This document shows, in pieces, positions 26,606 through 36,062 of a stretch of DNA of 40,452 nucleotides. The stretch covers positions 1-40,452 of the forward strand of contig CAYVQT010000030.1 in assembly GCA_964453665.1 (NCBI GenBank), read 5' to 3'. The notes under the pieces were generated by a model, which saw only the letters and a program-made list of their open reading frames with translations, did no database searches and was not told the origin of the DNA. The stretch is from DAOUTY01 sp964453665 (GTDB lineage Bacteria; Chloroflexota; Dehalococcoidia; SZUA-161). The position numbers were made by a program, and so were the translations under genes. How positions within the stretch are numbered: the first letter of the stretch is position 1; each line of letters starts with the position of its first letter.

Positions 26606-29600
26606 TTAATCAGGCACGGCTTCAGTAGAGAGTCTCTCAACCTTGACCGCGCATACCTTTAGCTCAGGGATTTTAGATACCGGGTCCAGAGCGGGATTGG
26701 TGAGCAGGTTGGTGCGGGTTTCAGCGAAATGGAAGGTCATGAAGACCACTCCTTTCGGCAAGTCATCCGTGACCTTCGCTTTTACCGTTAATTCGCCCCT
26801 TCTGGAAGAAACCTGCACTTTATCGCCGCTGACGATACCCAGGGCCTGGGCATCTTCAGGGTTGATATTGACTTCCTCCTCGCTCTTCAGTTCATTAAAG
26901 CCTTTCGCCTTCCGGGTCATGGTGCCGGTGTGGAAGTGATACAGGCTGCGACCTGTAGTCAGTATTAAGGGATAGTCATCATCACTCTCCTCACGGGGTG
27001 GCTTATACTCCAGGGGCATGAATTTGCCTTTGCCCCTGACGAAGATATCGGCGTGCAGGTATTGGGTCCCCGGATGGTCCTCAAAGGGGCAAGGCCATTG
27101 TAAACCTTCCTTTTCCAGCCTTTGGTAGCTGATGCCGCCGTATGCGGGGGTCAGGTCGGCTATCTCCTCCATAATCTGCGAAGGATTGCTAAAGGCGAAG
27201 CCCTGGGCGCCCATTCGCCTGGCGATATCGCAAATTATCTGCCAGTCGGGCTTGGAATCGCCTACGGGGTTCAGTGCCCTGCGCAGCAATTGGACGCGGC
27301 GTTCAGTATTTGTGTAGGTACCTTCCTTCTCGGCAAAGCTTGCCGCGGGCAACACTACATCGGCTAATCGTGCTGTCTCCGTTAAAAACATATCCTGGAC
27401 TATAAAGAACTCCAATTTGCTCAGTGATTGCTCGACATGATTGGCGTCGGGGTCGCTAATTACGGGGTTTTCACCCATAAGATATATGGCCTTTATCTTA
27501 CCCTCGTTGATAGCATGGAACATCTCGGTAAGCACTATTCCGGGCTCCGCGGGCAGGGAGCAGCCCCACGCGGACTCGAATTTCTCCCTCAGAAAGGGTG
27601 CGGCTACCGACTGGTAGCCAGTATATACATTGGGCAAAGCACCTATATCACAGGCACCCTGGACGTTGTTCTGTCCGCGCAGCGGGTTCACACCTGAGGA
27701 GGGCTTGCCTACGTTGCCTGTAAGCATAGCGAGGTTGGCTGTGGCCAGAACATTATCGGTACCGTGGGAATGCTGTGTTATTCCCATGGCGTATAGAATA
27801 GACGACGGGCCGTGGGTGGCATATACGCGTGCTGCTTCCGCTATTCGGGCTGCCGGCACACCGGTTATCTCTGATACACGGTCGAGATCAAAGGATTTTA
27901 GCGCTTCTTCGAACTCCTCGAAGTTCTCGCAGCGCTCTTCAATGAACGCTTTGTCCAGTAGTCCTTCGTCGACTATTACTCGTGCCATGCCCATGAGCAA
28001 AGCTATATCTGTCCCCGGGCGATGACGCAACCAGATATAGGCTATATTGCACAAACCTATCCGGCGAGGGTCGGCGACGATAAGCTTGGCCCCCTTATCC
28101 ACCGCCTTCTTTATCTGCAGGGCGATTACCGGGTGGTCTTCAGTGGTGTTAGTTCCGACAACAAGTATGCAGCCTGCGTCGGCTATCTCTTCTATGGAAT
28201 TGGTCATGGAGCCGCTTCCGAAGCTTGTGACTAGACCAGCCACTGTAGGCGCATGTCAGAGACGGGCACAGTGGTCGATGTTGTTTGTGCCCATCACCGC
28301 CCTGGTGAACTTCTGAAAAACATAGTTGTCTTCGTTCGTACATTTGGCCGAAGATATGGCAGCGAATTGGTCTCCTTTATAGTTGGCTAGTTTGGCTCTG
28401 ATTAAGTCGTATGCCTCGCCCCAGCTCGCCTCCACGAGTTCGCCGTATTTCTTGATAAGAGGCGTGGTCAGACGACTGGAATCCCTGACGAAATCCAATC
28501 CGAATTTGCCCTTAACACAGTCTTGCCCTTTATTCGCTGGTCCTTCGGGGTCCGGGACCACACGGGTGATTTTATCGTCCTTGACTTCCAGTTTTAGCTG
28601 GCAGCCAACACCGCAGTATGGGCATATGGTTGTAACTACCCGGTCCGGTGATTCGACGCCGACTGCGCTCCGCTCTATGAGCGCGGTGACGGGGCAGGCA
28701 TCCACGCAGGCACCACAGAACTGGCAATTGGCTTCCTTCAATGTCTGTTCGTCCGGAGGAGCGATGACGTTGCACTGGAGACAGCGTTGCGCTTCAGCCA
28801 CCGCAACATCCCAATCCACCTCCGTTTCAACTTCCTCGAAGCTCTTAATCCTTGTTTCCGGTGAAAGGTGGGAGAAGACAGCCAGTTTCTCCGCTGGAGA
28901 GTCCTCTTCAGAGAAGTGCGCAGCTTCCCCGGCTGCAACCAGTGATTCGTAAATGTCGCCGTTGCCGCCCAGATAGCGGTCGATTGCCTCTGCGGCCTTT
29001 CTGCCTGCCGCTATGGCTTCGATGACTGTGGCTGGCCCGCTGACGCAGTCTCCGCCGCTGAAGACTCCCTCTCGACTGGTTTGCATATTATCATCTATTT
29101 TCACCGTATTCCCTCGCCCCAGATCGACCTTGAAACCTTGAGGAACTTCAGTGCGCTGTCCTATAGCTGCTATCAGGGTGTCGAGTTCAATCACGAACTG
29201 ACTCCCCTCTATGGGAACGGGACGGCGTCTGCCACTGTCGTCGGGCTCGCCCAATTCCATGCGGATAGACTCCAGCTTAAGCTTTCCGTTCTCACGCGTT
29301 ACCTTCGAGGGGGCGGCCAAATAGACGATTTCTATGCCTTCCTCCAGCGCTGCGTCGATCTCTTCCGGGTTTGCCGGCATCTCAGCCCGTGTACGGCGAT
29401 AGAGGATCGTTACCTTCTCAGTTCCCAGACGCAGGGAAACACGGGCCGCATCGATGGCTACGTTACCCCCGCCCACGACGACCACCGTTCCACCCAGGTC
29501 TATTCTTTCTCCGAGGTTGATGCGGCGGAGGAACTCTGCCGACTCGATAACACCCGGCGATTCCTCCCCCTCCACACCTAAACGCATTCCCTGATGAGCG

Positions 29601-30709
29601 CCGAGGCCGAGGAAGATCGCATCGTATCCCTGCTCGAAGAGCGTATCCAAAGACTCAACTTTGGTGTTCAGTTTGATCTCTACGCCGAAGCTCTCGATAT
29701 CCTCGATCTCTCGCCGAAGTATATCGCGGGGCAGACGATACTCCGGAATGCCCATCCGTGTCATGCCACCGGCTTCGGGGAGTGCTTCGAAGACGGTGAC
29801 TCTGTGTCCCTGCTTGACCAGATAGTAGGCGGCGGTAAGGCCCGCAGGCCCTGCTCCCGCAACTGCCACTCTCTTGCCGGTAGGCGGAAGCCTCTTTGCC
29901 AGCTCCTTCCACGAGTTATCGCTGTTATCGGCAGCGAACCGTTTCAACATCCTTATATTCAGAGGTTTGTCCACCTCACGTCCGCGCTGGCAGGCTGTCT
30001 CACAGGGATGTACGCACACTCTACCCAGCGAACCGGGGAAAGGGACCCTCTCCCGAATGACTGCCAGGGCAGCACCGGGCCGCCCGCGGGCAATCAGTCG
30101 TAGGTATCGAGGGATATCTATTCCTGCCGGACAGGCTCTTTGGCAGGGGTGGGCGAACTCGATTGCCTTCACGCCTCTTATGTCTTCACAGACTCTGACG
30201 CAGCGTTCGCACAATATGCAGAGGTTGTTATCACGGATGAAGAAAGGACTGTCTTCCTGAACAGGGAGTTTCTTTGGTATATAAGTCGGAGCTTCGTCCC
30301 AACCGATGTAGTCGATTACTCTTTGCAGGTCACCGTTGCCATTGGGGCAGAGGTCAGCCGGTAAACGATGCTCTCCTCCATCACTGACGGAGCTGGTGCA
30401 GGGGTATCTTGAAAGGATTGATTTCAGGCTGTAAAGCCGTAGTTTCTGGAGATGGTATGTGTTGGTCTGCACTACCATCCGGTCAGACGCAGGGGTGATA
30501 CATGCTAATTGTGGAGCGGTGACTCCTTCCACTTTAACAACGCAAAGGCGGCAGGCTCTATCGGGCTTTGACTCTGCCAGTGGCTTCAGACCGGGGTAGT
30601 AGCAGAGGGTGGGGATATAGATGCCAGCTTTCTCGGCTGCGTCGAGTATAGTCATCCCCTCTTCGATCGTTATCTCTCTGCCATCAATTTTGAGAGTGAT
30701 CTCCTTCAC
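26606..30709 (-). CDS. fdhA: selenocysteine formate dehydrogenase with inserted GltD module
   Basis: This 1367-residue protein is read through an in-frame UGA at 28256-28258 (Sec818), in the context NNIDHCARL-Sec-HAPTVAGL where FdhA proteins carry Sec or Cys. Order: [2Fe-2S] domain (about 1-90), a degenerate His/Cys cluster block, first [4Fe-4S] set CILCERCVRVC (about 164), then a GltD module (about 186-650) with FAD loop GAGPAGLTAAYY, NADPH loop GGGNVAIDAA and YRRTRAEMPA, then RCLQC, second [4Fe-4S] set CQFCGACVDACP, CPYCGVGC, and the bis-MGD domains. It should oxidise formate or reduce CO2 and exchange electrons with NADPH in one chain. The start is GTG with GGGGTG ahead. NfnA and NfnB follow. 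A promoter (30898-30926) serves this unit. Fusion and Sec are seen directly; direction of reaction is unknown. Confidence 0.93.
28227..28258 (-). promoter_or_regulatory. UGA selenocysteine codon and bacterial SECIS hairpin
   Basis: On the minus strand UGA (28258-28256) is followed by 12 bases, then GTGGCT (28243-28238), loop GGTCT (28237-28233) and AGTCAC (28232-28227), a 6-bp stem with one G-U pair. The GGUCU loop is the SelB-recognised sequence of E. coli fdhF, and it starts the same 18 bases after UGA. Confidence 0.9.
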
Positions 30710-30731
30710 TTTGCACCCCGGATAAACGGAT

Positions 30732-30765
30732 TGGCGTTCATCTTAATATAAATTTAGTGACGCCA
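30732..30765. promoter_or_regulatory. TGGCGT/ACGCCA inverted repeat ahead of selenoprotein gene
   Basis: Perfect 6-bp arms separated by an AT-rich 22 bases, 23-56 bases upstream of the GTG start. It could be an operator or a leader hairpin. Confidence 0.3.
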
Positions 30766-30897
30766 GTTCGTCCTTTTATCATGTGAATTCAGGATGCGAA
30801 TCAGCGCCACTAGCTTCTCTCTATGTGTGCCGCTACGTAAACTGCCTTTACTATAGGCACTCACCGGCGTTTGCAATTTCATTGACAACCGTAGTTC

Positions 30898-30926
30898 AGT
30901 ATATCTGGAAAAGGCGTATTTTTCAA
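30898..30926 (-). promoter_or_regulatory. sigma-A-type promoter of the fdhA(Sec)-nfnA-nfnB unit
   Basis: Minus-strand -35 TTGAAA (30921-30926) and -10 TATACT (30898-30903) with 17-base spacing. The start near 30891 gives a leader of about 180 bases before the GTG at 30709. Confidence 0.65.
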
Positions 30927-31028
30927 GTTTGCGTATTCGCTCCGCGTTGCGCTGGTCCAGCGGAACCAGAAGGGAAGGGAGGCTGAGATGGAGGCTCGTA
31001 GAATCAAGTGCGATAATGAACCCGGCAG

Positions 31029-31050
31029 AAAAACCGCGCTCCCAAGAGCG
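31029..31050 (-). terminator. intrinsic terminator after HoxU-GltD
   Basis: On the minus strand CGCTC, loop TTGG, GAGCG, then CGGTTTTT. It lies ~85 bases past the HoxU-GltD stop and before the next promoter, so it can separate the two transcripts. Confidence 0.5.
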
Positions 31051-31134
31051 GACTCCGGTTCGATGGGCGCAGCCATAGCTATCTTATTTATAGTGGTAAC
31101 TGAACTTACGGAGTTACAGGGTTATAGCAAATGC

Positions 31135-33321
31135 TCAAGGTTCCGGTTGAGCTACCATGCGGCCGACCTTGAATCTCAAGTCGCAGCACATGCAACGCAT
31201 GGCTTCCTCTGATCCGGCATCATCCCCGAAACCCTGCTCAACCTGAGCAAAGCTCCTTTTACGCTCTTCCACCGGCAGACAGGGTATTTCGCTGCGCTTC
31301 CTCTGGGCGAAATTCGCGATCCTGCCTACCTTCGGTACTCCCTCAACGACAGGCGCCAGGATCTCGTCGATATCACCGGTTCCACCGAGGTACCGGTCGA
31401 TAGAAATCGCTGCCTGTCGTCCCGCTGCCACTGCTTTAATGAAGGACCCGATCTCTACCGCATCACCGCCGGCGAAGACGCCCTTCCTGCCGGTACTGAG
31501 GTCATCAGGATTGACCTGGACTCTCAGCGTGTCACCGAGTCCCAGACCGAACTGATCGGGTAGGTCCACTACCCGACCGGCGGCGACAATAACATTATCG
31601 ACATCGATGGCAAAGCCACTGCCGTTTGCTCCAGACTTCTCCCGTCCTGAAGGGGCGCATTCCAGCCTTAGCCTGCCATCCGTCCTCACTATTTTAACCG
31701 GTGAAGTCTTCGGCTTGATATCTACCCCCTCGGCCAGTGTATCCCTCAACTCATCGTCAGACACGTTCAGTGCAGCCTGGGGCGAAATAACGGTCGCCGA
31801 CTGCGCGCCCAAACGGAGAGCGACCCGCGCCGCCGTAGTAGCGCCGTAACCACTGCCAATGACTGCTACCTTCTCTCCTATAGCCACCTTTTGACCCGAA
31901 TTCACCTGCACGAGTAATGGCACCGCGCCAACAACTCCCTGCTCCTCTTGACCCTCGATGCCGAGTTTGACTCCCTTGTGAGCGCCGACAGCCAGGAACA
32001 CGGCATCGTAGCCTTCCTCGAAAAGCTTGTCCAGCGATTCCACTCTGGTCCCCGTCCTGATTTCGACGTTCAGCTTCTTCAGCTTCTCGATCTCACTGTC
32101 GAGAACTTTCCGGGGCAGTCTGTACTCTGGAATTGCTTTTCGCAGCATGCCGCCGGCCTGGGGGAGAGCCTCGAATATTGTTACCGAATGTCCCGCTTTC
32201 TTGACCAGGTAGTAGGCTGCGGTGAGCCCTGCCGGGCCTGAGCCGACAACAGCCACCTTCTTTCCTGAAGGCGCAGCCGCCTGGCCTTCTATCATGTCGG
32301 CACTGCCGGCATGCTCTACTGCAAATCTCTCCAGGCTCCTGATTGCAACCGGCTGATCGAGATCACCCCGGCGGCAATCGCTTTCGCAGAGATGCGAACA
32401 AATGAGGCAGCCGATGCCGACAAACGGGACCTTCTCCTGTATAACCGCCTTGGCCTCGGCATACTTGCCCTCTCTAATAAACCGTATAAATCGGGGTGCA
32501 TCTACCCCCGCGGGGCAGGCGTTTTTGCATCGGATAGTGGCCGCTTCACGGTCAGGCCAGCGTTCCCATTCGTCACCGACATCCTTCAGCGCGCCGGTGG
32601 GGCAGACCTCAATGCACGAACCGCAAAATGTGCAGCCGGACTCCGAAAGAGGTTTACCGAAAGCCCCTCCGATATATGTATCCTTCCCACGGAGGTTGAA
32701 CGAAATGGCCTCGATTCCCAGCACTTCTCCACACACCCTGACGCAACGCCCGCAGAGTATGCACAGGTTGTTATTTCGGACGACAAACGGGTTCTCCTTT
32801 TCGATGGGAAACCCCTTGGATTTGTAGGGATAGGGCTGTTCCTCGATGCCTATGAAATCGACCGCCCTCTGTAGCTCGCAGCGTCCGTTATTGGGGCAGA
32901 GGATGCACTGCTCTTCGGTCACACTCACCAATCGCAGGCATATGTCGCCCGGCTTACAGCGAGCCCTGCGGTGGCAGGTAAGGCAAACGCTGGGATGCCT
33001 GGCCAGCAGAATCTGCAGTATCTGGCGCCGCAGTTCGTTAATCTCAGGCGTGTTGCTGTGAACAACCATACCGTCGGCCGCCGGCTCGCTGCATGAGGTG
33101 ATGGTGCCACGCCTTCCCTCGATCTGGACCTGGCACAGTCGGCATGCCCCGGTGGGGAGCTTGATGTCTCGCAGTGCGCAGAGGTTAGGAATATAGATAC
33201 CGTTGTCCAGTGCTGCTTCCAGAATTCTTTTACCCTTGGTTGTCTTGACCTCGACGCCATCTATGGTTATGGTGATGGTGTCAGTCTCAGTTTTAGTTAG
33301 TGTAGTAGTGTCCACTTGCAT
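31135..33321 (-). CDS. HoxU-like ferredoxin-GltD fusion with degenerate NADPH site
   Basis: This 728-residue protein starts with a [2Fe-2S] domain (CALRD...CRLC, CSEP), a cysteine-rich block (HPSVCLTCHRRARC, then CILCPNNGRCELQ) and two [4Fe-4S] sets (CILCGRCVRVC, CTFCGSCIEVCP), as in HoxU or the N-terminus of NuoG. A GltD module follows: CKNACPAGVDAP, FAD loop GSGPAGLTAAYY and closing GGDAVEIGS. The second nucleotide loop is altered (GSGYGATTAA) and the YRRSR-type motif is replaced by VISPQAALN, so NADPH binding is doubtful. It ends with RCMCC. It lies 66 bases after the HoxU-like gene. It probably serves as an electron-wiring subunit between the NuoEF modules and the formate dehydrogenase. 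Confidence 0.9.
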   Translation of the reverse strand: MQVDTTTLTKTETDTITITIDGVEVKTTKGKRILEAALDNGIYIPNLCALRDIKLPTGACRLCQVQIEGRRGTITSCSEPAADGMVVHSNTPEINELRRQILQILLARHPSVCLTCHRRARCKPGDICLRLVSVTEEQCILCPNNGRCELQRAVDFIGIEEQPYPYKSKGFPIEKENPFVVRNNNLCILCGRCVRVCGEVLGIEAISFNLRGKDTYIGGAFGKPLSESGCTFCGSCIEVCPTGALKDVGDEWERWPDREAATIRCKNACPAGVDAPRFIRFIREGKYAEAKAVIQEKVPFVGIGCLICSHLCESDCRRGDLDQPVAIRSLERFAVEHAGSADMIEGQAAAPSGKKVAVVGSGPAGLTAAYYLVKKAGHSVTIFEALPQAGGMLRKAIPEYRLPRKVLDSEIEKLKKLNVEIRTGTRVESLDKLFEEGYDAVFLAVGAHKGVKLGIEGQEEQGVVGAVPLLVQVNSGQKVAIGEKVAVIGSGYGATTAARVALRLGAQSATVISPQAALNVSDDELRDTLAEGVDIKPKTSPVKIVRTDGRLRLECAPSGREKSGANGSGFAIDVDNVIVAAGRVVDLPDQFGLGLGDTLRVQVNPDDLSTGRKGVFAGGDAVEIGSFIKAVAAGRQAAISIDRYLGGTGDIDEILAPVVEGVPKVGRIANFAQRKRSEIPCLPVEERKRSFAQVEQGFGDDAGSEEAMRCMCCDLRFKVGRMVAQPEP

Positions 33322-33387
33322 TGCACCTCACTCAACCAGGAATCATGCCGGGCTCACTTCATGTTTGGCATCCGCACTCGGTCGGGA

Positions 33388-34131
33388 TCAAACATCCTCT
33401 ACAGTTTCAACCCTGCAATCTTGACAGAGCTCGAAATGGTCTTCCGGCAGATCAAGCGTTCTCCTCAGGTAGTCCAATTGTGCCTCAGGGGCAAAATATC
33501 TACCACAGGACTTACATTGCTTAAGCTTGAACTCCACTTTCCAGTTGTGTATTATTCTCTTATCCCCCACATCCTCCAGCTTGACGGCTCCCGTAGGGCA
33601 CAAGAATGCACAGGAGCCACAGCCAATACAAACGTTTGAGGTCTCCTCAAAAGGAGTAGCTATTTTCCTATGGGTACCCCTGCTGACGAGACTGATGGCG
33701 CTGACTCCTACTATATCCCGGCACACACGCGCGCACAGGCCGCAAACGATACATTCCTCATCCGCGTTTTCGGCCTCAAACGGAGGCTTTGTGATGCCCA
33801 TTGACGCTGCCAAATCCTGTAAAACTTTCACATTCGGGCATCTTGAAAGCAGCAACTCCAGCACACCTTTGCGAACATTGAGCACCTTCTCCGAGCCGGT
33901 CTTAACCTCTAGCCCTTCCTCAGCGGGGTAGAGGCATGACGTTACCAGCCTTGAGCGGCCGTTCTTGATTATCTCCACCATACACAATCGGCAGGCACCA
34001 TAAGGAGTGACTGCATCGTGATGGCACAGGGCAGGGATCTCTATACCCAACTCACTCGCTGCCTGGATAACCGTTGTTCCCTCCTCCACCGTCACTTCTA
34101 CCCCGTCTATCGTCATGGTAACCTGTTTCAC
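33388..34131 (-). CDS. HoxU/NuoG-like Fe-S subunit with C-terminal zinc-ribbon-like motif
   Basis: This 247-residue protein has a plant-type [2Fe-2S] domain (about 1-80; CHHD, CRLC, CLYP), then two [4Fe-4S] sets (CIVCGLCARVC, CIGCGSCAFLCP). The usual His/Cys cluster block between them is absent (LSRCPNVKVLQDLAASMG). A C-terminal CKSC...CQDC pair (about 210-241) may hold zinc or iron. It resembles the ferredoxin part of HndD/HydA without the H-cluster domain. It should relay electrons from NuoF to the catalytic subunit. Its start overlaps the upstream NuoF stop by 4 bases, so translation is coupled. Confidence 0.9.
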   Translation of the reverse strand: MKQVTMTIDGVEVTVEEGTTVIQAASELGIEIPALCHHDAVTPYGACRLCMVEIIKNGRSRLVTSCLYPAEEGLEVKTGSEKVLNVRKGVLELLLSRCPNVKVLQDLAASMGITKPPFEAENADEECIVCGLCARVCRDIVGVSAISLVSRGTHRKIATPFEETSNVCIGCGSCAFLCPTGAVKLEDVGDKRIIHNWKVEFKLKQCKSCGRYFAPEAQLDYLRRTLDLPEDHFELCQDCRVETVEDV

Positions 34132-36050
34132 TGCTCACTCCTCTTCTCGCGAACAATTTCCCTCTCCGATGGTGGAGGCGGGACAGGCTCGCCCGAGAGT
34201 TTTGTCACCGCAGCAAAGCGGGTGGGACAGAGATCGAGGCAAGTGCCACACTTGGTGCACTTGTCCTGATCGATCACGTGGATTAGTCCCTTGCCACCGG
34301 AAATAGCGTCCACCGGGCAGTTTCTCAGGCAGATCATACAAGCCTGGCACTTGTCCGGCTCGATATAGAAAGAGATAAGTTCCTTACAAGCCTTGGCAGG
34401 GCATCTTTTTTCCTTGATGTGTGCTTCGTACTCATCTCTGAAGTAGCGGATCGTGCTCAGGACCGGGTTGGGAGCAGTCTGGCCCAGGGCGCACAGCGCA
34501 CCGTCTTTCATCACGGAGGCCAGGTGCTCAAGCGTTGCGATATCTTCGTCCCGGCCTCTTCCCTCGGTGATGCCAGCCAGTATCTCCCTCATGCGCTTCA
34601 GTCCCTCACGGCAGGGGACGCACTTGCCGCACGATTCTTCCTCCAGGAATGTGGTAAAATACTTCGCTATATCGACCATGCAAGTGGTCTCATCCATCAC
34701 GATCATCCCGCCTGACCCCATCATGGAACCGACTTTGGTCAGCGCGTCAAAATCTATCGGGAGATCGAGCTGGCTCTCGGGAATCACGCCACCGGACGGG
34801 CCGCCGGTCTGCACCGCCTTGTAACCTTTTCCTTCTCTTATCCCTCCGCCGATATCGTAGATAATCTCTCTTAGCGTGGTGCCCATCGGGACCTCCACGA
34901 GGCCGGTGTTATTCACCTTGCCCACGAGGGAGAATATCTTCGTTCCCTTACTCCCTTCGGTGCCGACTTGCTCATACTGACTGGCTCCGTCGTTAATTAT
35001 CAGGGGAACGTTTGCGAACGTCTCGACATTGTTTAAGTTAGAAGGCTTCCCCCACAGACCGCTCTCCGCTGTATGGATATACTTGGCTCTGGGCTCGCCG
35101 ACCTCTCCCTCGAGGGAGGCCATAAGAGCAGTCGATTCTCCGCAGACAAATGCCCCTCCACCCCTGTTTATCTCAACCTTGAAGTTGAAACCGGACCCCA
35201 GTATGTCCTTGCCGAGGAACCCGTAGTCCTCGGCCTGCTGGATTGCTATTCGTACGTTCTCTACAGCCAGGGGGTATTCATTGCGAATATAGATAGACCC
35301 TTCATGGGAGCCAATTGCGTAAGCCCCGATTACGAGTCCTTCAAGAACGGAATGAGGGTTTCCCTCCATGATGCTTCTGTCCATGTAAGCACCCGGGTCT
35401 CCCTCATCACAGTTGACGATGATGTATTTCGGTTCACTGGGAGTATTCCGCACGGTCTCCCACTTTCTGCCTGTGGGGAATCCGCCTCCCCCCCTACCCC
35501 TCAGATTGGACTTCTTAACCTCTTCCAATACCTGTACAGGGCTCATTTGATAAAGGGCTTTAGCAAGGGCGCTATAGCCGCCCAGTGCCAGGTAGTCCTC
35601 TATGTTTTTCGGGTCGATTCGCCTGTTGTTGCCGAAGACAGTCCTCTCCTGGTGCTTGTAGAAAGGTATATCCGACTCGCGTGTTATCGTGTCCCCTGTG
35701 ACGGGGTCAACGTAGAGCAAGCGCTCAACTATCTTCCCGTCTTTTACACTCGAGACGATCTCAGGGACATCTTCAGGTTGCACCTGAACATAGCAAATCT
35801 CATCGGGATAGATAACCACCAGGACGCCTCTTTCACAAAACCCGTGACAACCCGTTCTTCTGAGGTCTATCTGTCCATCTAATCCCTGTTCCTTGATCAG
35901 TGTTTGGAAGTTCGTAAAGACCTTTTCACTGCCATAGGCAGAGCAACCTGTCCCGGAGCACATCGTAATGCAAGGCCTATTCGAATCCCTCTTGGCCAGT
36001 ATGTCTTGCCTTACTTTTTCCAACTCCGAAGGAGCTTTCAATTGTCCCAT
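34128..36050 (-). CDS. nuoF: NuoF-like FMN/NADH subunit with C-terminal 2x[4Fe-4S] (second pair)
   Basis: This 640-residue HydB/HndC-type subunit has an N-terminal thioredoxin-like [2Fe-2S] domain (Cys31, Cys36, then CHGFC), the FMN/NADH loop NLRGRGGGGFPTG, a [4Fe-4S] site SCGKCVPC (about 470-478) and a C-terminal ferredoxin domain with two sets (CQACMICLRNCP, CTKCGTCLDLCP). In bifurcating hydrogenases and formate dehydrogenases this subunit binds NAD(H) and is the branching site. AGGAGAG lies 7 bases before the ATG, 12 bases after NuoE. It ends with a charged tail of ~25 residues. It is the third or fourth NuoF-type core in the locus counting the plus-strand fusion, and not identical to them. 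Confidence 0.95.
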   Translation of the reverse strand: MGQLKAPSELEKVRQDILAKRDSNRPCITMCSGTGCSAYGSEKVFTNFQTLIKEQGLDGQIDLRRTGCHGFCERGVLVVIYPDEICYVQVQPEDVPEIVSSVKDGKIVERLLYVDPVTGDTITRESDIPFYKHQERTVFGNNRRIDPKNIEDYLALGGYSALAKALYQMSPVQVLEEVKKSNLRGRGGGGFPTGRKWETVRNTPSEPKYIIVNCDEGDPGAYMDRSIMEGNPHSVLEGLVIGAYAIGSHEGSIYIRNEYPLAVENVRIAIQQAEDYGFLGKDILGSGFNFKVEINRGGGAFVCGESTALMASLEGEVGEPRAKYIHTAESGLWGKPSNLNNVETFANVPLIINDGASQYEQVGTEGSKGTKIFSLVGKVNNTGLVEVPMGTTLREIIYDIGGGIREGKGYKAVQTGGPSGGVIPESQLDLPIDFDALTKVGSMMGSGGMIVMDETTCMVDIAKYFTTFLEEESCGKCVPCREGLKRMREILAGITEGRGRDEDIATLEHLASVMKDGALCALGQTAPNPVLSTIRYFRDEYEAHIKEKRCPAKACKELISFYIEPDKCQACMICLRNCPVDAISGGKGLIHVIDQDKCTKCGTCLDLCPTRFAAVTKLSGEPVPPPPSEREIVREKRSEQ

Positions 36051-36062
36051 GGTAGGTCTCTC

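Larger units (their letters stand above)
30710..31134. other. intergenic region and leader between HoxU-GltD and selenoprotein genes
   Basis: This contains a minus-strand terminator (31029-31050), a strong promoter (30898-30926) and a ~180-base leader with several inverted repeats: TGCCT/AGGCA (near 30842-30861), GCGGCAC against GTGGCGC with one mismatch (near 30806-30836), and TGGCGT/ACGCCA (30732-30765). No protein-coding gene is supported. Confidence 0.5.

Noticed and set aside
26606..28243. Separate formate dehydrogenase gene starting with GTG at 28243
   Set aside because: It would begin in the middle of the catalytic domain right after the active-site residue; the GTG is part of the SECIS stem and encodes Val in the read-through protein.
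33388..34131. [FeFe] hydrogenase HydA/HndD
   Set aside because: Only the ferredoxin part is present; no H-cluster domain motifs occur in this protein or elsewhere in the window.
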